Of a stretch of 64,000 nucleotides of DNA, positions 36,701-51,700 are shown piece after piece; position 1 is the first letter of the stretch; each line of letters starts with the position of its first letter. The translations under genes were made by a program, and so were the position numbers. Below the pieces are notes generated by a model, which saw nothing but the letters and a program-made list of their open reading frames with translations, had not been told where the DNA came from and did no database searches. The stretch is from Macrosoma leucophasiata (Eukaryota; Arthropoda; Insecta; Lepidoptera; Hedylidae), in the NCBI GenBank assembly GCA_036365455.1, contig JAWQUS010000016.1:15523001-15587000 (forward strand). The letters run 5' to 3'.

Positions 36701-39700
36701 TTGTTCGGTCATTTATTACGTTTATGCAAGTGTATTGTGTGCAGCGGTGGTAAGAGCAAAAGCAACAATAGTGGTAGAATAGCCGGCGGCCGGTAAACCC
36801 GCTGTAGCACACGAGCCGGTCTCCGTTCCACTATATTTTCCGCATTGAGATTGCGTGCCGCGTGCCCGCCGGCAGCGGACAATTTATAGCTCAGTGGAAC
36901 CACGGAGCCGGTACATGCTCGTTATTATTTAACGGTGGACCGCAGACCCTCGGACAGACTGCGCCCCCGGCTATTGCCAACGCGGTCCTGCTAAACTTGA
37001 ATAACTGAACTCGGACCACGCTCACAGTTGCACACTTTTGTACGGATAAAATCCTTCTCGAAATAGAATTAATTCGCACTTCGTAAAACACCGGTCAAAA
37101 CATGGTCCGCTAATCGAAATGCAGCCTCATTTAAATTTTTCCGTTTACCGACTCAGCGCTTACGAAACCTTTAATGTAAATACCGTCATTTATCTGATCT
37201 CTATTTGGCGCTGATATTTTTTTCAGTGAACTCAATTTGAATACCATTTTAGCGGTGTCCACCGTCGAATGCAATGCCTTACCGAGCACGTGCGCCGATA
37301 TCAGGTAACGACGCAATGACGAATACTGCGGCGCGCTTGCAAAACAAGTCAGAGCTCGATTAGGTATAATATCCATCGGTCCTTATAGAGCGGCGATGGG
37401 TGCGAGAGAGAACATCGGGCGGGGTAGGTACCGGGCTCCTTCAGTTGACCGGCCTTGCGGCACGCGCCAACCCGCAGATTGTACATTTGATATACCGACC
37501 TCTCTAAATCCACTCCTAAAGCCTTACGCCCACGAAATATACCGCGCTACAGGCACTGGTTCTGAAGTGTACAAAGCTCGGCGTTGTTAAGATAAATGGA
37601 GCCACGCACGGGGTATTTAGAAAGGAAACAGCGTCGTACCGATTGGATTCGAGGGCGATCATTAAAATTGATCGGTTGTATTTTGCAACGACCGTTTAGT
37701 ACGAATTTGCATAGTAACTATTTTACATTTTGTATATCGGCTATCAAAATATTTTGCAATTTATAAATTGCTTTGCGAACGTCGTCTGAATTATTTTAGC
37801 ATAAATTAGCCACACAATTGCTGTCCAGATACTAATAACCTTTGTTTTCTTGTATGCAAATGTATCCCATTATACGATTAGAATCCAATGTCGTAAATAT
37901 AATCAAATATAAATTTTTGGTTTAATAATTTGCGCCCAGATAACTTTCGAAGTTAATAATCAATTATCACGGAATGTATTGCAAAAACTGAGACGAAACC
38001 AATAAGGTGTAACGGTTTTTTGGAAGGTTTCGATCGAAATATGGCAGGATCCTAATTAGAGAGTCTCGAATGCCGGACCTATTAAATCAACCATGATGAC
38101 GGTTGAATACACAAAAGGTCGTCGCATAAGTTTGCAAAAACATTCTTAACTCCTTTTATTGTGAGTCCAACAATGTCTCATTAAGGTGTGATTTACTTGG
38201 CTTGTCGCACATAATTGGAGAATACGCACACATGTGCCAATTTTGTAATTGGCACGTTTAAATGTTGGTGAGCACATTATCTCGTAAGCCAGGTTGAGCT
38301 TGTTGGGGCGAAAATCTGTGTATTAAATCTAAGCATGATATCTACTGTTCTGTGACTTAGAACTGTTTCCTATTTGTATAATTTTAAATTATTGTAAAAA
38401 CATAAAGTACCTACACCTTATCAGATTTCTTACACATTTCATCACACACGCTTCTTTCTATAAGTGTAAGATTTTATTGCATTAGTTACCTCCTAAGCTT
38501 AATAATATGTATCTATAAAATTCATAAAACCGGAGCTTATCGTTATATAGATAAACAATTAAAAACCTTTTTAGATTTTAACTTAGGTCGTGTCGATGGA
38601 AAAAAAAACGATGAATCTTATTTTTAACATTATTAGGCTCAGTTATATTGAAACGGGTTGATAGCGGCCACTTTATTATAAAATTTGAATATGACTCTAA
38701 ATATATGACCGTCGATCATCGAGAGACATCTTTAATTTTATTCCGCCATAAAAATTTTAGATGAAAAAAAACTTTTATTTTTCTTGTTTCGGCATTGTAA
38801 AATCGACGGTTATTGCGAACAATTTTGACCAAACGAAATAATTTAATCTATACTTATAATAAAACTGTAGAAGTGTGAATTCTTTACATTGAATTTTTTT
38901 TACAATTTTTGTCTGTCCGTCTGTCTGTCTGTCTGTGTGTCTGACTGTCTGTCTGTTTGTAGAGCTAATCTTGGGAACGGCTGGACCGATTTTGACGGGA
39001 CTTTCACTAGCAGAAAGCTGATGTGATAAGGAGTAACTTAGGCTACTTTTATCTCCATACATCCATACATACATACATACCTTCATACAAATAAGTAGAA
39101 TTGGAGTGTATCCGACTTTGACGGGACTTCCACGGGTAGGTAGCTGATGTAATAACGAGTAACTTAGGCCACTTTTATCTCCATACATCCATCCATACAT
39201 ACATACCTACATACAAATAAGTAGAATTGGAGTGTAGTCGACTTTGACGGGACTTTCACTAGCAGATAGCTGATGTGATAAGGAGTAACTTAGGCTACTT
39301 TTATCTCCATACATCCATACATACATACATACCTTCATACAAATAAGTAGAATTGGAGTGTATCCGACTTTGACGGGACTTCCACGGGTAGGTAGCTGAT
39401 GTAATAACGAGTAACTTAGGCCACTTTTATCTCCATACATCCATCCATACATACATACCTACATACAAATAAGTAGAATTGGAGTGTATCCGGCTTTGAC
39501 GGGACTTCCACGGGTAGGTAGCTGATGTAATAAGGAGTAACATAGGCTACTTTTATCTCCATACAACCACACATACATACATACCTACATACAAATAAAT
39601 AGAATTTGAGTGTCTCCGATTTTGACGGGACTTTCACTGGCAGATAGCTGATGTAATAAGGAGTACCTTAGACTACTTTTATACTACCTACGCCCACGAC

Positions 39701-42700
39701 TTCGTCCGCGTAGATACAGAACAACCATATTTTTTCTCACGTGGACGAAGTCGCGGGCACAGCTAGTATAATAATAAAACCATAATTATGATCAAGGAAA
39801 GAGTAAAAGCCATTATCTAAGACAACCAGTCCAGTGTTCTGCAAACAATATCCTATTTCATATCGTCGGACGACGATTACGGTAACCGCACCCATACATA
39901 AATCCAGTTTTATTCACGTTTTATGTTAATAATACCTACACATTCTATTCTAGTCGATCTCTATTGTAGCCGCTTGTGGATTTAAAACATATAAATGATT
40001 GTCGATAAGAACATATTTGTCTCCGATAGTCAATAAAAAATTGGTATTTAAAACTTATAGCACACAGACAGACAACTTTAGGAACTTAAAGCCAACCAAA
40101 TATGTTAAAATACTTATGTTAATATGTGGTGGATTTTTTTACCAGTATTGATCTTTGATATCTGAATTCCGAATCAGGATTTGAGATGCATCTGACTAAC
40201 GTTGTAAGGAATGAAAACGAACATTAAAATGTAGAGGGCCACAATAATCACAAGCTTATTAAAATCGCAAATTATGTCCCGAATACACGTCATCGTATCA
40301 TAAGATTATATTTGTAAAAAAAGTATATTTGTTACCTAAACTCATAAAATTCGCGGCATTTTGAGAATATCAAATGTTTTTTAACTTTTATCATGTAAGG
40401 TATTTATTTCTTCGCATAAAATCCAGTAGTTAGGTACACTAATTTTATTTTGTTTTTCTGAATGTTCTAACAGCATCATAATAGAATTCCAATTTTAATT
40501 GATCGTGTATATTCTTCTTCGATAAGTCCTTGTCTCAAGCGTAAATCCCTTCAGGGTTTAATATTTTTTTAATAACGTACTTGATACGTAGCGTATATGT
40601 AGCTGAATCATCTTTCTTTTGTTTTGCGGCACGTACATGGACGTTGTTTAGAAACCACTAAACTCCAACACAATGGTTAACCACAAGCAGGCTGGGCGCT
40701 GGCGAAAATAAAACAAGGTGGCCTCGATAGCCATCTCGCCGATCCTATTCAAACACCCATGTTTGAACTACACAAGCTTTGATAAAAGGCGTTATAATGT
40801 GTGTAGTCAAAACATTTTTTTAGACGCATCTATTATCCTGCATAGATATAATTTCTACAATGTACGAAGCTCGCGAAAACCTACGAAAACGTTATCCTGC
40901 ATAGTTTTATACCAATATTGAGCCCAAAATGATGATCAGTGTGATTTTGAACATTGTTTAGGATCTCTTAACTAAAGTGCAGATTATTGAAATCATCAAA
41001 ACTTACAAACTTGCAATATGGAGTAGAATATGATTGGTTTTCTGTAAGTTAGTAAGTTTCAAGTTGTTTTGCTGGATGAAATTTGATATTAATTACAATC
41101 TGCAACCAACTACAATATTCAACCTGAAAAAGACAAAGAGTGTCGAAAGAGTTGCATAACAATTGGTATGTACATTGTTTAATGTCTCTGAATATGAGAA
41201 GAAGCTATGTTTCCGCATGCAGTAGTAAACAAATCCATTCTTTCCAACCATTGTCTACATGTAGTGTCACCTTAAGTAATAATAATAATAAGCATACCTG
41301 TTGTTATCTTGTAAGATAGGTAAGTTAAACATGAGAAAACGAAACTATATGTATAAAATCCAAACGATATCAACTGTTATAATTTTATACAACTATTTGT
41401 ATTATACATAAAATTTTATTTAGTAGGTGGTTCTGATATTGAAATATTACAATGTACCTAAATTCTTTAATATGAGAAATAAGTACCTACATTTCCGCAT
41501 ACCGTCCATATAGTAAACATATCCGTGCTTTCCAAACATTGTGTACATGACACCACATTATTCGTTCGCTCTAGCTACCCGGCTTGTGTATGTATGTCGA
41601 GCAAAGCCGGCCTCAGTTCGGTGGCCACTCTGTTTACATAACTCGTTAGACGCCGAGCGCCTAGCCGCCTACGCCTAGCCTCGCCATTGGACATCGCCAT
41701 CTAAATATTAACAGTAAACACTCCAAGCTCTATTGTAATCGTCACGCGGGCCACAGGCATCCGCAGGTGTCACTACGTATCTTGTAGTATAGATTTTTCT
41801 TCTCAATATTTATCATACACTTTCTTTTTGTCATTAGTCACATGAAATACGTGTGTTGAGTGCTTTTAATGTAGAACCTGAAGCATAACATTTTAATACT
41901 CTGTCATTATAACAATCCGGTAGTGTTCAGTCGGTAAGGTGGTCATGTAGAGTCATTTATGGTCTTTCAAAATGTTGGCCCAAGGAATAGCAACATATTG
42001 GCTCTGAAAAATTCTGTTTAGTTTGTATTTTATATTTCGAGTTAGAGTAGTCAATAACTATCAATACGGACCTTATTCGTAGATAGGGACTGCAGAACCA
42101 TTTACTATAATATGTAAGTGTTATTACATAAAAAAGTAACGTCCGAACCGGTCTCTGTTAAGAATGATGTCGCACAATCGAGTAAATAATTTTTAAAATG
42201 AGATAAATAAACATCAATAAAGGTGTACGTATTAAAATATATAATGTGTTTATAACATCTTATCCACAGATAACCCCCTAGGGGGTTATCAAGAGGCAAA
42301 ACGTTGGTCGGTATTTGTAAAATTTCAGGTGCACTAAGTGCTAATTGATATTTCCTATTAGGCTACAAATAAACAGGCAATGGAGCCTCGACAACAAGTT
42401 TCGGACCCTTTAAATATGAACCCTAAAGGTATAATGGACTTTTCTCTCAATGCCATCAATCATAAATGAGATAGCGAGGTGTGCGTCTGCAGTTTTTTCA
42501 TCGCATCGCCGAGCGGCAGGCGTCCCAGACTCCGTGACCGGCCAATACGTACGAGTAATGTAATTTTGATTAACTGCCTCGCTGAAGTTTGCAATCGGAC
42601 AATAATAATGGAGACATTATTTTATGACGTGGATGCCATATCAATGTGCACAATCACGTTTTATAATTACGCTTTTTGTTGTAACTTAAATAATGAAGTA

Positions 42701-45700
42701 ATCTGTGGGAAGATCAACAAAAAGGCGTGTTAAACGTTGTTGTTCTTGATGATAAAAATTATCGAAACATTGGGCTATTGTTTAAATATTTTGTAGAACA
42801 CTATGTTTAAGTAAACTGAGCAAAATTCCTCCATGTCCCTTGTAAAAACTGTTAGATCTCGAAATTACTTTTTTATAACAATAATATTGAAAAAATATAA
42901 AAGTAATCAATACATTTACAACTCCTCATTGAATAGCGGACAACGTAGAGCCGAAACTCTACCAGTCATAGAGCAACGTGGACTGGACCCGTCACTGGTG
43001 TCCTGTGTTCCTCTATGCTCTGTCTGTAAGTATACAAGTCGCGAATTGCCGTAATTTGGCATATAGGTGAAGAACACTATGTAGGTATACAATACAGCAT
43101 ATGTATTAGGTATATGAAACTTGTTGATTTATTTTATCATTAGATAAAAATATTGTTCTGCTTTTTGTTGTTGTATCTATACCTGCATATTTCTAAGAGA
43201 AAACGAGAGACTCAAATAATAAATGTTCATTGTCTCTGATAGTAATATAGATGATGCCTATGTGATGACACTAACCAATCCCCTTACCGAAACTTAACGA
43301 GTGACAGATTAGGTAATGTGTCTGCGGTCTCTAAGACTCTGGAACTCTACCGATATTTACCACATCACTAATTACGTACAACAATTACATAAAGGTAATC
43401 TTCCCATGAATTGTCATAATAAAAAATAGCGTCCCCGATATCTAATAGGGTTTTCGTAACACGCAAAACGCTCGTAACGAACTTTCACTCGAACAATGGC
43501 GGCTCACGAGTTCACGCTCACGAGATCAAGTCACGCAAAAACAGTATTGCCGCGGACGCAATGCCGACTGATTGATGATCTTATACGATTTACGACGCAT
43601 CAGCCTCGACGTGTTTACAAACCACTTACAGTACTCGTACGTTGATTTTACGTATTACTTACCCATTATTTCAAGTTCTCGTATTTATCTACGTACAGCG
43701 CGGTAGTTCTTTTTCTGTCAGATCCGTATAGTTAGAGGAACTAACATTCAAGAAGTCCATCATTTAATTTGCGATAGTGTTCAGCAATGGGAATGTAGAT
43801 TGATTTTAGAAGTGAATTTACACTTTTTTTCAATTTATCAATATATGTTAATATTCATGTTTCGTATCTACGGATTTATCTGAAAGATTCGCTGAATAAA
43901 AATCGTCGTATTAAAATAACGCACTCGCTGATGAGACCCGTTTAGTTTGGTGTTTGTAATTTTTGTAATAAATGTTAATTATGTTGTTCACGCAATCAAA
44001 TTCGATATTACATAACCATCATCTATCTGATCTATCGATTCCGACACTTCTGTATTGTTCCGCAACTGTTATGGCTGGTTATGAACAATAAATCAGTAAT
44101 CACACTGGCTGGCACCGATGCAGACTAAATATGTCCAATTTTAGCAAATAAATCAGCGTTATATTATCGTAAATATAATATCTGTGCTAAGTACAATCTT
44201 CAGTACCCTTTGAAAATAATATGTGCTTAGGTTATTTAAGAATGGGAGTTAGGTACAGTGGGTTGTTCTTAAAATACCAGACAAATTGAAACAGCAAAGA
44301 TTGCTCTCCGCATATTTCCAATTGTTTAAACATCTTTGAAGAACAGCCCGACCAAATGAAATATAAGTAAGTATATAACAAACCCCTATACCTAACGGGG
44401 CAGTGATATGTACAGGCGAGGTGCGAACTTTAAGGGTAAGTATACACGAGGCGTGAACGCTAACCCGCGGCTCAAATACAGAGGTGTGAAAAGCCCAAAA
44501 ACGTGGTCTTCTTATTGTGGCCTAAGCCGCTAAGCTTGCTCCTCTCATAAATCCGGATGGCCGCTTCTCGTGTGTTCCGTGATGTATCGCTTGTATACTC
44601 CGCTTAATTGTTTCATAGTATGCCAGTCGATATAATACCTCTGATAAGCTACCGGTTGAAAAGTTTTTGAGAAGTATAACATAAAAGGTGTTAGATAAAA
44701 TTTATGACGGTAAGACAAAGCGAGAAATACTTTATTAAAAGATTTATCTCTCAATATAAAAGTAGGTAAGAATAATTGACGTGATATTTCAAATAGGGAT
44801 AAGTATCATCTAAATTGTATTCATAAATAAATAGATATTAAAAGAACATTATACTTTCCCGAATATTCAATGACAGTTTGGTATATACGGCTTATAATTT
44901 ACACCATCCGTTCCAAGAGATCTCGTGCCATTAACACCTTTTCGTTGGTCATATCCCAAAGGAAACTTCAACTTTTTACACGTTCTGCGACGTGTTTATC
45001 ATAGACAAATTATCTTACATCGGCTGTATCCGATATGGTTAACGAGAACGGATATTTGTATAATTTTAGCATAGACCATGTAAGAATATTGCTAATCGTA
45101 CATTTCGATTCATGTTCTTATTTGGAGTGTAGCGACGCGTTTGAAAGGTTTTAGATTACGATTTACCTGTACTATTACCATCGTGTACCTCTACATAAGA
45201 GTCACTACTCAATAAATAGCTTTCAAAATAAAAGGTGAGTACCTATCTTTGCATAAGATCAAAGACAAAAGGCACTACTGTAGGTACGTATAATACCTTT
45301 GTCAATAAATCAAATAAAGATATATTTAAGTTAAGCGTCTCTGTCTTATTGGTTACTATGGCCCGCATGCCCATTTACTACATCAGTGCAAAAAAAAACA
45401 GATGCATATTAAAATTAGATTGTAACGTGTCATGTTCTTCAACTAGTTAAACAGTGTCAAAAGTGATTGCGCTGCTGTCTTGGACGATGTAGATATCGGA
45501 TATCATTTCGCGTGTCGCCATATTATGTTACAAGTACAGCGCACAGCTTGAACGTATTCAAGCGTAATTAAGCAATTAAACACGAAACCCAATTATTCAC
45601 TACCTACGAAGGAAGTAAATTAGTCCACTGAAATGATCAACGGAAGGCGATAAAATTGAAAATAGTATCGACAATCCATACAACAGTACATGGCGTACTA

Positions 45701-48700
45701 CTATCGCGATATGTCTGGATATCAATCAAACAGAATGCACCACAACAAAATGGCCCATAGAAGTGTACGGCGATATCTTTACAAATGTCTATCTGGTCGT
45801 AACATTCACAGATAAGATCCGGACAAAGATCGTCAGACAAAAGTAGTTCTTGTTGTAATTTCAGCGTTTGTCGCCGATGTAGAAGGTAACACACCTTATT
45901 AAGCGTAGTGGAGCCAATTTATCCTTTATCGGGCAAAATCTTTAACGAACCCCGATCTTAGCGCGCGCCCATTGTGGTGTCGTCGCATACTATGGACCGC
46001 ATGCAGTGTAAACAAAACGAGTTATAGTAATATGAGACACAAGACTCTGGTTTATGGCATTCTTGGCTCGCCTTAATAATGCTCAGTTGTTCCTTATCGT
46101 CTCTTTTAACTCCCTTAGGATCTTATGCTCAACCGCTAATTGGATTGTCGGAACTTAATTTAAAAATATTCATCATTCAATTGGTGTATATTTATATTGT
46201 GACTTGTTTTCATCGTGTATTAACTTTGTATAATGACTGTAATCAAATCTTTCAATTAAATGTTTATCAGCTTTATATCGCATCGACGTGTTCGGCGTTT
46301 TAAAAAGTCTTCGAAATCCGTCGCAAATTTAATCGAGGGAAAAGAATATGAATAAAAGCTCCTCCAAACTTTTTAAAACATTATTCAGAAACATTATTTT
46401 TTCCTTATAAATACGAAATCGACGGCCTTTCACCGAAAACCACGAGATTAGGAGAAAAAATAATCGTATGGTACGCGCAGGCATTTTGAAAGGGACCGCG
46501 GTGCGCACCTTGTTTTTTGTACAATAACATTTCAGCGTCCCTCAACATTCTATCTTCCACGTTAGGGGAGCCCAGGCAAACGATAGATAGAGAGGGAATC
46601 TCTGAAGAAATCATTGCATGCTCATTTTTTAGTCGTCGAGATTGCGAAGGGCTATAAATGGCGCAGCGAGACCTCAGGCGGTTGCCATTTGCAATCGGTT
46701 ATGGAACGACCGCGAACCTCTTTTTACATTATAATCGGTCGTCCCCGCTCACTCCTTTTTTTACTTTGCCCAGATAAGCGAAGGTAAATGTGTGGTGGAT
46801 GCAAAGAGGTCGGTATGTATTTTGTATTCGATGTCGAAATGCCGAAACAGTCGTTATGAATAAGTATGCAAAGCGGTACGTGGAAAAAGTGGTGTGCGTT
46901 GTTTTCTCGGGAGATATTTTAGTGGTTGGTGGTATGTGTAGAGTGCAGTCGGTTTCAGGTTGCTCGGGAGGACGAGTATGATGGATGGATAGGACATGGC
47001 GGCAGTCCGGCCGGGCGCGGAGCGGGTAGGCTCGGGTTACACGGGACTCGTGCCGCCTCATTAGCGACGCGAACCCACTTACTGTGGAAATATTTAATAA
47101 ATCACATTTATCATCACAGGCAATCATTTGAGTTGTCGTATCTTAATTTTTGGTAGGTACTATATAAATTTAAATTGTCTTAGCTCGGTTAATATATTGT
47201 AATAATCTATTCTATTGAAAGCGTGAAAATGCAAACAGCGCCGTAACCACTGATCTACTGTTTTATACCTATGTAGGTTTTCAAGGGCATTCATATATCA
47301 CGAACTGGCTATAGATACCTAAGTAATGCTTTAAATAAAAAAATATCTTTAAAAAAACTTTTGGCAGGTATGACATTTCCACATCAATTCTTGTTAAAAA
47401 TGTTTCTTGAAATCGACAAGCGCATTTTTTCGGTATAAGGGTATTATTAATTATTAGATTAGGTACATGAGTTTACTTATGTTCATATAAGAAAATACAG
47501 TAATCACGTAATTTTAAAGACTGAACTTTTTCTTTTTGGCTTTTGAGGCTTTGGAATATTGTATTACTTGAGTTCTCCTGACCGCATAAGCCAACATTCG
47601 CTCCACCGTTTTTAGGTTTCGCAGCCTACAAGGAAGCATTCGTAAGTAATGGAAGAAACGAGACTACATTGAGCATGGCCCGACACGCACTTGGCCCTTT
47701 TTTATCAACTTAGTTTGCTTATATATTTGGTCTCCGCCAAGAGCTTTTTTGTTCTAAAATTACATACCTCTACATCTTGAAAGACAATTTAAATATCTGT
47801 TTTTTTAGATCGAACAATGTGATCTCTGAGTTGCTTTCTTTGTCCAATGCAACCAAACCAAATTCTGTTTTATAATATTATAATGTAGATAATTCAAACA
47901 AAAACCCAACATTTTAACAATTCCATAGAAAGTTGAAGGCGCCTAGGTTGATTCCCAGCGTGATTCCGGTAGAGAAACGCTTCAAGCATAATACTTATAC
48001 AAATATCGTATAGAAAATATTAACGAATGAATTATTATAAATTGACAGCGCGGATGGGATTCAGAACATTAAAATGCGGCTCGTGCGACGGCCCGCGCTC
48101 GCTTCTCCTCTAATAACACCTCGGACACCTCTTATGCATTATTCAACGGCCCAATAGGACTGGATTCCAAATTTTCGGCACAATAGCTGATCCTCTTATT
48201 TATAAGACAACGTTTTCACAAAAAAATTAAAGCCGACAAGTTGTGGAATCTAAAAAGTAAAAAAACAACAGGAAAGTTCTCAAGTGTGCAGGGTCCTGTA
48301 CAATTGACGACCCGGTTAGTCCAGCGGTGCGAGATGACCGTTTGACTCGAAGGGTAGCGGGTTCGATCCCCGCACCGGGACAAATATTTGTATGGCCTAC
48401 AGATATTTGTTTCGGGTGTTCGTGTTTGTGTATGTGTTGTATGTGTACAACGGCACCCACGACACAGGTTTATACCTACTGTGGGGCTGTGAGTGTAAGC
48501 GTATTTTATTTTATTTATTGTTATAATTGAGAAATTTACTATGTAATATTAAATTAGAGTACAAGTATAAATTGTTCTGTCGGTTTTCGTGTAATCTAAT
48601 TTTAAGACCTCGTAGTCCGGAAATACAGGAGGAAATTGTCATGTTTTCTCATTTTTTCTTAAATAACTCTTTATTAAAACGATTTATCTAAGGCTAATCT

Positions 48701-51700
48701 ATTTTGCTAAGGCATTTTCTGAAAATGCTAATAAGACAGTCATAGTGTAGGCCTTACTATTGTCCCCATATTTGTATTATTTAAAATGCAACTTTACTAA
48801 CGTAAATAAGATTCTGTAACACTTTGCCTCAAATAAAGAAAATGATTATTATTATCTAAAAATTACAAAACATACGTATTTCTGAGGTCATCACAGTAGG
48901 ACCTATTCTTTGTTGAATCACACAACATATTTTGTAATTCTTTTTTTTAGTAATAGTAACCTTCACGTTTAATATTCAGTTAAACAATTGTTTACGTTAA
49001 ACGTTCATGTTTGGGGAACTCACTGATTTACCTACATGTGTGTACCATATTTCAAGTCAATCTTCCCAATATTTTCAGTATAAATTGGGTAAAGACTCTA
49101 ATGGCCGAATACTCAAACGTCACTCAATTTTTAGCAACCCTCAAATGTGCGCTATCTCTATCGTTTGAACGTGTTTTATAAAGACAGAAGACTTTTAAGT
49201 CCCACTTAGATTTAAGTGACGTTTGAGTATTTGGTCGTAAGACAAGTGAATAGAGGAGGTACGCCTACGGCTACGATTACGATATTCGGGGGCAACAGAC
49301 ATACGTATTAATTATCGTGTTGAATCCGATTGCATTACAATTTACTAGCAGCCTGTAATTAACGCCGTGAAGCGGTATAGAGGCGTCTCCGAGAAATTGT
49401 AAAAATAAACAAGCAACACAAAGGAGGCATTCATCCGATCTGCCGATACAATACCGACCTATATTTACTTGTTAATTGACTTCAAAAAACCGAATGTTCC
49501 ATGGAAAACCATCAATTTGATCCTATTCAATGGACCATTTTTTTAATAAAACACAACACTAGTGGTAAAATATGACAAGAGAAAGCTTACATATTACCTA
49601 CAGGCCCTACTATATTATGAAATAAATATATTTTAAAGGATTTATCTCGCATAGCTATATTAAACTTAAAATCAACCCGAAGTTTCAGTCTATAATCAGC
49701 ATACGTGTACCCAACCGGGTTGTTCTTTAAAAATACATTTTTTTTACGTGATTAATCCGTACCTAATCTTGGTTTTATTTCAATGAAATTAGCTCCCTAA
49801 AACCTATGAACACATCCTATTAAACTATCGTTTATTTCCTATGACTAGTTCACACAAACAGACGGGACACGGGCATCTTTAGAAAATGTAAATATGTATC
49901 TTAATATTATTTTATAAAATACCTACCTGACTGGATTTCTGAAATCTAGGTAGTAACTACCTATCTGCACCAACAGATTTTACATCATACGCCATTGAAC
50001 GGTTTACGGTGTAAATTCTGTATATTGAAAATATTTAAAAAATAAATACGATGTTACTAGATCGATACCGAACACAAATATGTGATTAAAAAAATTTTTG
50101 TCTGTCTGTCTGTTTGTTCAAGCATCACACAAAATCTACCGGTCCGATTACGATGAAACTTGGTATAATTATATTTCAATATTTGGCGCACAACACTGGG
50201 TACTTTTATCCCGGAAAAATGTATGTTTGTTTGTGTGTTTGTGCACGCTAATTTCAGAAATGCCTTATCCGATTTTCAGTTTACTAATATATTGTAGTAA
50301 GTTTCACTTAACATTTACTGTTTGTTTCATGTCAATCGGTTCAGAAATAAAAAAGTTACGACAATTTAAAGAATCATATCGAATATTTTTAAACTATTCT
50401 GAATCTATCTTTTTTAGGGTTCCGTGTCTAAAAGCTAAAAACGGACCCTATTACTCATCCTTTGCTGTCTGCCTGTCTGTCCGTTCATCCGTCTGTCTGT
50501 CCCCAGGCTGTATCTCATAAACAGTGATAGCTAGAAAGCTATAATTTTAGATAGTGATGACATTGGTAGTAGTGGTGGTGATGATGGTGGTGGTAGTGTT
50601 GGTGGCATTAGTAGGTAAAAATGCACAACGTTAATATTCAAGTTTTCTCTTCTGCCGGCTCTTACGGAGTGCTTATATTATGCATAGATCTATCTTTTAT
50701 CTTTAAAAATTGACTGAAAGCTTACAAAAGTTTATAATAATTTTCTATAAGAAAATATTATGCATAGAAGTTTAAAATGTCCTTTTCGAAAATACGGTTC
50801 AGCATAAGATGGATGCGCGTTTAAACACATAATTAGCAATTTTGCGCAAACCTAGCAGCCTGTGTGCTTTTATCCCCGATGGTCATACGTCTAATATCGT
50901 GTACAGAGAAGCATTACTGCAAAATAGTTTTTTTTAGCTACCCAAAAGTGTTTATGATCCAAAGTTAACTAAAATGTATATCCAAATGCGCTGCCTAAAG
51001 TCCCAAAGCCACTATTCCACGCAAACAAAGTTGCGGGCACAGCCAGTAATAAATATTATAATAAAAAATTTATTTGACGTTAACATGTAGTACAATTTTT
51101 AGAATAGGTATTTCAGAACAAATTGACATATAGGTGCACAATAATTATAGTATGGGCATTGTACCATTCTTCTTGCTAGGCTATTTGTTACAATAGTCTG
51201 TGTTTAGAAGAAGAGTACTTACCGCTCCCCAGGTGGGTTATAGCATGCAATTAAATTAGATGAGGCATTTACTTAATTATAGTAATTGCTAATGCGTAGG
51301 TAGTAGTGTCAGGGAGTATGGTAGAGTAATCTTCAGTTTCTGGTTAAAAAATCTTTCGAAACGATGTTCCTACCATATTCAACATAAATCACGATCTTAA
51401 TATGGCAATCCGAATACCGATTCGTCGTAAAATAAAACATTGGACAGTTATCTTACATTTTATTATTGTTGAAAGTATAGTTTATAGCAACTTATTGTAT
51501 AACCTTGAGTTTGTTTTTCAACATTCGACCATTATTGATTAAATAGAATGGAACTTACCGAAGGAGACGGTAGTCACTTGTAGCTGTATCTTAATCTGCG
51601 CGAGCCAACAATTTATTAGGTACATGGCAGCGGGTATCAATTCAAATAAACCACGACAGCATTGCAACTCCGTTCATTAAGAACTAGGTCATAGTCATTA

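Noticed and set aside
38775..39637. Long minus-strand frames rich in M, Y and S
   Set aside because: They are translations of a 126-bp tandem array; the unit length is a multiple of three, which keeps the frame open.
46729..47156. Overlapping open frames on both strands
   Set aside because: Both strands are open together in GC-richer DNA, with no protein-like pattern and no family match; more likely noncoding.
48307..48380. Apparent tRNA gene
   Set aside because: It lacks a convincing anticodon arm and continues into SINE body; it is a SINE promoter head.
50098..50520. 140-codon plus-strand frame
   Set aside because: It crosses (GTCT)n tracts within an interspersed repeat whose inverted relative at 25505-26018 does not keep the frame open.
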